Shown: positions 58,303 to 64,000 of the stretch, in pieces
Layout: every line of letters starts with the position of its first letter
Numbering within the stretch: position 1 is the stretch's first letter
DNA from: Nageia nagi
Taxonomy: Eukaryota > Pinophyta
Length of the DNA: 64,000 nucleotides
Assembly (NCBI GenBank): GCA_050084985.1
Contig: JBITNC010000002.1
Location: 28,148,001 to 28,212,000 of the forward strand
Reading direction: 5' to 3'
Made by a program: the position numbers and the translations under genes
The notes under the pieces: model-generated
Seen by the model: only the letters and a program-made list of their open reading frames with translations
Database searches by the model: none
What the model was told of the DNA's origin: nothing

Positions 58303-61300
58303 ATGGGAGAATCCTTTTTACCTAAACATATTTTTGATGGTTTCAACTTTAGAATTTGGGAACTACGAATGAGAGCTAAATTGTAGTCAAGAAAGCTTTG
58401 GCAAATAGTGAATGAGAACCTTGTACCTCCTACAGATGAGAAGGTACTAGAGGCTTACAACATAAAGAATGAGTTGGCAATCTTCATGATTTATCGTGCA
58501 ATTTTAGATGATGTGCTTTTGATGATTTTTTCTTCAAACTCGATAAAGGAAGCTTGGAATAAGCTTAAGCAAATCTACCTTGGTTCAAAATTTTCAAGAA
58601 GCTTTATCAAGGGGAAGATAAAAATGTGGCTATCTACTTGAACAAAATCATAAACCTAAGGACCCAACTTGTTGCTTGTGGGTGCAATTGGATCAATGAT
58701 GAGTTCATGGTCTTCATCATTCTTTAAAACCTTTCTTCAAAGTTCAGAAACTTTATGATGGTTATGGAAATAAGTCTTGATGATGATGAAGTCTTCTCCC
58801 TTGAGAACCTTTCTAGGCACCTATTAAAGCATGAGGAAACCCTTAACAATAAGGTGTTAATTTCTTTTCCTAAGGATAATAACATTACTCTTGGAGCAAC
58901 CAAAACTCTTTTCAAGAAGAAGTTTAACAGAAATAATAGCAACAATGGTAACAACAAGATCAATAACAACAACAATAGGAATAATGGCAACAACAACCAC
59001 TTTGGGCAAAGAAAAGCAAATATTCCTTATCCTAAGGAAAAGTTTGATGGTAATTGTAACTATTATGGCATCCAAGGTCACAAAGAAGTTGATTGATACA
59101 AAAGAAAAGAGAGAAAAAGTTTAAAGGCGATGGAAATGTGAAGAACTTCAAAGGAAAGAAATATATTCATGTTGATTTTGCTATGGCTCTCTACTCCATG
59201 TCTTGCTCTTTTTCATCTGAATGGATTGTTGATTCTGGTTGCACTAATCACCTTTGCTTTGAAAAGGAAAAGTTTGAGAACTTTTACAAGTATAGAAAAG
59301 ATGTAGTTGTGATAGGTGATAACTCTACCCTTGAAGTTCAAAGAATTAGGAGTGTGCTGATTCATGAAAAGGTTCTTGAAAATGTGCTCTATGTTCTTAA
59401 TCTTAGGATGAACCTTCTCTCCATGATCCAAGTTGCTAGAAAAGGGTACTCTTTTGAGTTCGACTCTCAATCCTGGTGCATTAAGAAAGGACTTACCACT
59501 TTAGTTAAAGGATCTATGAAAGATAACCTCTACATTATTGATCAAGTTCCATCAAAGATATGTCTTGCTTCTAGTGTGTGTTCTAGAGGTAATCTTTAGC
59601 ATCATCATTTAGAGCATCTTAACCATAAGAGTATTTAATTCATGAAAGACCAAGAACTTATGTAAGGTTTACCTTCAATTTCTCCTTTGATTGGTCTATT
59701 CAAAAAGTACATTCTTTGTAAGATGCATCGATAAAAGTTTGAAAAAGATAAGGTAACAAGAGCATCTCAACCTCTTCAACTTGTGCATTTAGATTTGATG
59801 AGTCCATTTCAAACTAAGTCGCTTGAAGAAGCATATTACATCTTGACCTTCATTGATGACAATTATGGAGATGGCTAGATGCATGTTAGGGTAATCGTTC
59901 TAATTTCTTATGGGGTGAAGCTGTGAGCATTGCTATTTACATTTTGAATAGGTGTCCCATAAATATCATTCAGAGTAAAATTCCTTTTGAGGCATGATCA
60001 AGAAGAAAACCTAACATTTCTCATCTTAAGGTGTTTGGTTGTGAAGCATTCTCCTATATTATTTCTAAGAAAAAGAAGAAGTTGGATAAAAGAGCTAAAA
60101 AATGCATCTTTGTGGGTTATGATAGTCAACATAAAGGCTATAGGCTCTACTCTCCATCCTATAAAGCTATGTTTATCTCAAGGGATGTAAAGTTCAATGA
60201 AATTCTTGATGAATCTACTTTTAATAAGGATGTTGATGATCCAAAAGACTCTTTAGTTACTCTTAGCTGGTTAGATATTGATGTAGTAAAGTCACCTCTA
60301 AAAAAAAATTCTCCAACACAAAGGGTAACAAGGAGCATGACCTTGAATAAATCCTTATTTTCCAAGATTAAAAATAAGCATGAGACCTCATTTTTCAAAA
60401 TAGTTTCAAAGCATGAGTGCTGTAAGGAAGCCATGAAAGTGGAGTATGATTTGCTTAGAAAAATAAAACCTGTAACTTGGTTTCTTATCCCAATGAAAAG
60501 AATGTGATGGTAATAAGTGGATCTATAAGGTCAAATTCAATTTAGTTGGATATATTGAGAAATACAAGGCAAGGTTAGTAGCTAAAGGTTTTGCTCAGAA
60601 ATATGATGTAGATTATGAGGAAACCTTTTCTCCCATGGTAAAGATGCCTATTGTGAGAGTTATTCTTTCTCTTTCTGTAGCTCAAAGATGGAAAGTTTTT
60701 CAAGTTGATCTCAAGAGTGTATTTCTCAATTGTGACTTAGATGTGAAAATCTTTATGAATCAATTAGAAGGGTTTATTATAGAAGGCAAAGAGTCCTTTG
60801 TATGCAAGTTAAAGAAGTCATTGTATGGACTTAAGCAAGCACCTCAAGCCTGGTATAGAAAGATTTCAAGGTATTTTGCAGACATTGGATTATCCAAATA
60901 TTTTTTTGACTCTAATCTATATGTGCTCAATCAAGAAAAAAACATGGTCTTGATTCTCCTTTATGTGGATGATCTTCTGATAATTAAGAATAATGATGAA
61001 ATCATTCAAGAGTGCATATCCAAACTTAAGATAATATTTGAAATGATTGATCTTGGTCTCTTACACTACTATTGTAGAATGCAAGTGTATCAATACAAGG
61101 ATTGTACTTACCTTAGTTAATCTAAGTATATATCAGATATCTTTCAAAAGTTTGGAATAGAGGAGTGTGGATATGCTACGATCCCAATCTCTTCTAGAAT
61201 CACTATTTTTATGAGCTCTAAATCTCAATTAGCTAATGCTACAGCTTAAAGGTAATTAATTGGTAGTCTTTTATATTTGACTATATACAGGCTAGATATT

Positions 61301-61316
61301 ACCTTTGTAGTGAATT
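58303..61316 (+). pseudogene. Ty1/copia gag-pol (interrupted; resumes at 63947)
   Basis: Order: gag N-terminus (ATG 58303, PKHIFDGFNFRIWELRMRAK; then IKEAWNKLKQIYLGSKFS), an Asn-rich region, and a worn zinc knuckle (CNYYGIQGHKEVD, about 59057-59095). The protease keeps an intact WIVDSGCTNHLC (about 59222-59257) and NVLYVLNLRMNLLSM. The start of integrase is LVHLDLMSPF and FIDDNYG (about 59780-59870). RT follows: ARLVAKGFAQKYDVDYEETF (about 60570), VFQVDLKSVFLN, KLKKSLYGLKQAPQAWYRKI (about 60810-60865), catalytic YVDDLL (60962-60979). The RNase H lead-in is LIGSLLYLTIYRLDI (about 61257-61300). Most of the integrase core, including two acidic residues of the DDE triad, is deleted between about 59875 and 59880. 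Stops and frameshifts occur, fewer than in the gypsy remnants. The 54 bases after 63946 continue the same frame. Confidence 0.9.
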
Positions 61317-61636
61317 TGTTATGAACAAAGTTCCCAAAATAGCATAAAATCACCAAAGAGAGAGCTCAACGCATTGAATAAGAGATAAAATCTGTAATAA
61401 GCCACTTCGAGGGGGCAACCTCCTTTGTAATAAGCCACTTCGAGGGGGCAACCTCCTTTACATCACATCAATTACACAACAATAGACATCTTCAAATGAT
61501 AATACCTCCTTAGTATATATAGGAGTCCAAGGGGTGCCACTACAATGAAAGGACACTAGCCGACATACAATAATAATGTAAGGAAATAATAATAACCATA
61601 GCCGACCTAACAATAATAATGTATAGGGACCTAACA
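61317..61636 (-). repeat. 3' LTR of the gag-only element
   Basis: 320 bp, TGTTATGAAC to GACCTAACA in plus-strand reading. It contains a 33-bp tandem duplication (61394-61426, 61427-61459; core TAATAAGCCACTTCGAGGG). Confidence 0.95.
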
Positions 61637-61649
61637 TGCCCTCTCCTTC
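61637..61649 (-). other. Polypurine tract of the gag-only element
   Basis: Minus-strand GAAGGAGAGGGCA directly abuts the 3' LTR. Confidence 0.7.
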
Positions 61650-61664
61650 AAAAAAATGTTGTCC

Positions 61665-62455
61665 TCAACATTTTAGTAGTTCTGGATGCTTCTGTAGAAA
61701 TTTCTCATCTTCCCATGTGGAATATTCAGCCATTGCCATATTTTTACTTTCAACCTTCCTTGCCATCCTAAAAGCCATCTCTAAGGATGTTGGTTCAAAT
61801 AGATGCACCTCATGTTGAATTTTATCCTTTAAGATTCCCATAAAGAGATCCAAAAATCTATCATCTGGTATATCCTTCACTCTAAGACTCAACTTTTGAA
61901 ATTGTTGAATGTGCTCCATCACTGAACCTTCTTGCCTTAGATTTATCAATTGAGTAAAGAAGGAATTATTCTTAACATCCTCATGGTAGGCTATCAGTTC
62001 CTCTGTAAAAATGGACAAGATATAATAGAACCCTTTTTACGTTCACAAAGCCATTGGTACCATACAACCTGCTCAGGCTCTAGATACAAGGATGCAATAG
62101 TTACTTTTTGTGATGTTGGTACTTGGTGTAGATCAAAAAAGTGCTCCATTTGAAATATCCAAGTGATGGGGTCCCTTCCATCAAACTTTCTCATGTCGAT
62201 CTTGGGGATTTGGATTCCCCTTGAGAACCATGCTTGATTACTTCCATCAGTAGAAGCATATCCTCCTGAATTAGGCTTATTAATGAAGGGTTTATCTCCT
62301 TGAATAATATCATTATTTACCTGATAACCCTGGGCCATATCAACATCTTTAGGAATATTTACCTCTGGGTTTTGTATGAGTTGAAAAATCTTTTCCATAT
62401 ATTGATCCATTTTAGTTGCCAACTCTTTTGTCAAATCCCTTTTTAATTCCTCCAT
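61665..62455 (-). pseudogene. Ty3/gypsy-type gag of the gag-only element
   Basis: ATG at 62455 opens with a charged N-terminus (MEELKRDLTKELATKMDQYM) and a Retrotrans_gag core (KIDMRKFDGRDPITWIFQME, SLYLEPEQVVWYQW). This frame stops at 61994. The next frame (from 62018) continues the same domain (FTEELIAYHEDVKNNSFFTQ, LRQEGSVMEHIQQFQKLSLR, AFRMARKVESKNMA) and stops at 61665. The junction is best explained by loss of one base in the overlap, so this copy makes a truncated Gag. There is no zinc knuckle and no protease. Together the frames cover about 260 residues. In an otherwise fresh element the frameshift may be recent, or a sequencing error. Confidence 0.85.
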
Positions 62456-62599
62456 ATCACCCTTTTTTTACACACTCTTTAAACCAATTCTTCACTTGGG
62501 ATATTCGAAAGAATATGTCTTCACTTTTTGCCGTAGTCATGGATGAACCCTCTAGAGGTCTAGTTGGTGTAGCAATTTTTTTCGGTGGCATTTTGACTA

Positions 62600-62855
62600 A
62601 GTATTCTAGGGGGTCTCCCTTTTACGCCAGGTACGTGGGAGCTCAATTCTGTGCTAGTGCTGTCTAATGCACAACCGTTCGAAAAGGGCCCTTGCTAATA
62701 TACTCGCGGTACGTGAGGGAATCCTAAAGGACCTCTCTATATACCATGTACGTGCATGAGCATGATGGCCTCTCTATATACTCAAAGGTACGTGAGAGAA
62801 TCCAACAGTGGCCTAAGCGATATACTGCGAGTACGTTGTAGGAGACCACAATTCC
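62600..62855. repeat. About 39-bp periodic GTACGT array in the leader
   Basis: GTACGT starts at 62631, 62709, 62748, 62788 and 62831, i.e. steps of 78, 39, 40 and 43. The intervening words CTCTCTATATAC, GGTACGTGAG and GAATCC recur. It lies between the primer-binding site and gag, near the gag start. Confidence 0.8.
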
Positions 62856-63614
62856 TCGGGATGCAGTGCTGGTAAAGTAACGACAGCTCCTATGTTTAAA
62901 GATGCCAGAACACATCTATACCTAAAAGAATCTACTCTTTCTTTTCTTTCCAATAGCTTATGAATCACCCCAAATAGACCTTCCAATCAAAATATATGCA
63001 AATTTAAAGAAATAAATAAATAAATTGTACCTTTTTAAATCGTGATTTGGAGACTGTTCTATTATCCAACCTTCCAACTGATGTAAATATGAAATTTCGG
63101 CCCTTTAGAGTCTGAAATTTATACCTATGCTAGCCTCAGATGTCTTCTTTTCAATGCCATAGATTTTGTCAAATTCTGATAGTCCAAGAGGAAATGACTG
63201 CAATTTTCCCAAAATGTGCTGATTTTTGGATTTTTTTGAAGAGCGAACTTGTATGAAGTGCCTTGTGTCACCTGTTTATTCTCAGACTTGAAAATTGTAA
63301 CAGATAAACTTTAGTATATAACCTAACCAATACAATAGGTTTCACCTTTTTTGGAGCTGTAAAAACTTCAGATATAACCTTTTTAGCTAGAACACCTGTT
63401 TCAGACCTGCTTTTGCGACTAGTCACAAACCTTAACTTCCCCTGAGTGTAACTTAAAAAATATAGCGAATTAGGAGCTGAAATTTTAACCGAAACTTCTT
63501 CGTTATGTCTTAAAAAAACCCAATAAATTTCAAAATCTGAATCCTCCCGAAAAAAAAATTGGTAGCGAAAATGCCACGATGACTAGTTTTGAGCTGTGAA
63601 ACCTAGAATCGTCT
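62856..63614 (-). other. Untranslated leader of the gag-only element
   Basis: No coding frame of note on either strand. It is the 5' leader in element orientation. Confidence 0.6.
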
Positions 63615-63626
63615 GCTCTGGTACCA
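63615..63626 (-). other. Primer-binding site of the gag-only element
   Basis: Minus-strand TGGTACCAGAGC, one base from the initiator-tRNA-Met site, two bases inside the 5' LTR. Confidence 0.8.
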
Positions 63627-63628
63627 AA

Positions 63629-63946
63629 TGTTATGAACAAGTTCCCAAATAGCATAAAATCACCAAAGAGAGAGCTCAACGCATTGAATAAGAGATAAAA
63701 TCTGTAATAAGCCACTTCGAGGGGGCAACCTCCTTTGTAATAAGCCACTTCGAGGGGGCAACCTCCTTTACATCACATCAATTACACAACAATAGACATC
63801 TTCAAATGATAATACCTCCTTAGTATATATAGGAGTCCAAGGGGTGCCACTACAATGAAAGGACACTAGCCGACATACAATAATAATGTAAGGAAATAAT
63901 AATAACCATAGCCGACCTAACAATAATAATGTATAGGGACCTAACA
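63629..63946 (-). repeat. 5' LTR of the gag-only element
   Basis: 318 bp, identical to 61317-61636 apart from two single-base shortenings near its left end. TATATATA at 63823-63830 (minus) is the likely promoter. The same 33-bp tandem duplication is at 63704-63736 and 63737-63769. Confidence 0.95.
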
Positions 63947-64000
63947 GAATTTAATGGCACAACTAAAACCATATGTTGAGCACCTCAATGTTGTTAAGTA
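63947..64000 (+). pseudogene. Ty1/copia gag-pol, continuation after the nested element
   Basis: The frame reads LMAQLKPYVEHLNVVK, the RNase H lead-in expected after the break at 61316 (compare S.F...P...HW..VK in copia elements). It is cut by the window end. Confidence 0.8.

Larger units (their letters stand above)
61317..63946 (-). mobile_element. Young gag-only LTR retrotransposon (TR-GAG-like)
   Basis: 2,630 bp with LTRs 61317-61636 and 63629-63946, bounded by GAATT on both sides (61312-61316, 63947-63951). The flanking copia frame continues exactly across the site once the element and one GAATT are discounted. The LTRs differ only by two one-base length differences in A-runs, so insertion is very recent. 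The element is oriented on the minus strand: primer-binding site 63615-63626, leader, gag 62455-61665, purine tract next to 61637. There is no protease, RT, RNase H or integrase, so it depends on another Ty3/gypsy element. Gag-only elements of this plan are known in plants as TR-GAGs. Confidence 0.9.
55053..64000 (+). mobile_element. Family-A Ty1/copia retrotransposon, 5' part, with a nested insertion
   Basis: 5' LTR 55053-55548, perfect primer-binding site at 55551, long leader, gag-pol from 58303, interrupted at 61317-63946 by a gag-only element and resuming at 63947. The 3' LTR lies beyond the window. It sits inside the family-B gypsy element. The link between this LTR and the copia coding region rests on position and orientation only; the 2.75-kb leader is long. 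Confidence 0.7.

Noticed and set aside
58724-58996. Leu-rich minus-strand frame
   Set aside because: Shadow of the Asn-rich copia gag region (AAC/AAT repeats read backwards).
1-64000. CRISPR array, bacterial operons, rRNA or intact tRNA genes
   Set aside because: No regularly spaced short repeats with unique spacers, no Shine-Dalgarno-led gene clusters and no complete tRNA cloverleaf were seen. All repeats fit eukaryotic transposons or tandem duplications.

Overview
The window reads as nuclear DNA of a seed plant. It is AT-rich, gene-poor and packed with old, decayed and nested transposable elements around a few single-copy genes. That texture, together with long diverged LTR families, fits a large-genome plant and most resembles a gymnosperm, but the species group is an inference. 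No rRNA, functional tRNA, CRISPR or bacterial-type operon is visible.

Only two genes look intact. One is an intronless F-box protein gene on the minus strand (46411-47550). The other is a minus-strand gene for a 182-residue plant protein of unknown function (22601-23149). Broken host-gene pieces also occur: a TBL-type (trichome birefringence-like) acetyltransferase fragment (1622-2191), an EPFL-type secreted-peptide exon (11583-11831), and an SRPBCC / lachrymatory-factor-synthase-like fragment (31918-32190). The last two lie inside transposable elements and look like captured host sequence.

Layout. 0.75-0.87 kb: small SINE-like element. 1.6-2.2 kb: TBL pseudogene. 3.6-4.8 kb: LINE remnant (minus). 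7.5-9.5 kb: Ty3/gypsy gag remnant. 9.58-14.93 kb: a Ty3/gypsy LTR (family B) split by a complete 4.1-kb LTR element (family A, 10137-14279) that carries the EPFL exon instead of gag-pol; the interrupted element's pol follows at 15.6-16.6 kb. 17.6-18.8 kb: a second family-B LTR (minus), which supplies the uninterrupted version of the insertion site. 19.7-21.7 kb: gypsy pol remnant (minus). 22.6-23.1 kb: the 182-aa gene. 25.6-28.1 kb: gypsy pol remnant (plus) with a probable 3' LTR. 31.8-32.8 kb: Pack-MULE-like element with about 80-bp inverted repeats and a perfect 9-bp target duplication. 33.9-38.0 kb: hAT transposon with decayed transposase, introns and an 8-bp target duplication. 38-46 kb: mostly unrecognised DNA. 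46.4-47.6 kb: F-box gene. 48.9-49.2 kb: SINE with target duplications. 51.5 kb to the end: a three-layer nest, in which a family-B gypsy element is interrupted at 55053 by a family-A Ty1/copia element, itself interrupted at 61317-63946 by a very young gag-only LTR element with nearly identical LTRs and a GAATT target duplication.

The most notable points are an LTR retrotransposon that has replaced its coding region with an EPFL peptide-hormone exon while a coding relative of the same LTR family sits 41 kb away; a Pack-MULE carrying an SRPBCC fragment; and a recent gag-only (TR-GAG-like) element with a roughly 39-bp periodic GTACGT array in its leader. Coordinates of element ends were read by eye from TG/CA termini, target duplications, primer-binding sites and purine tracts. 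Similarity statements come from recognised family motifs, since no search could be run.
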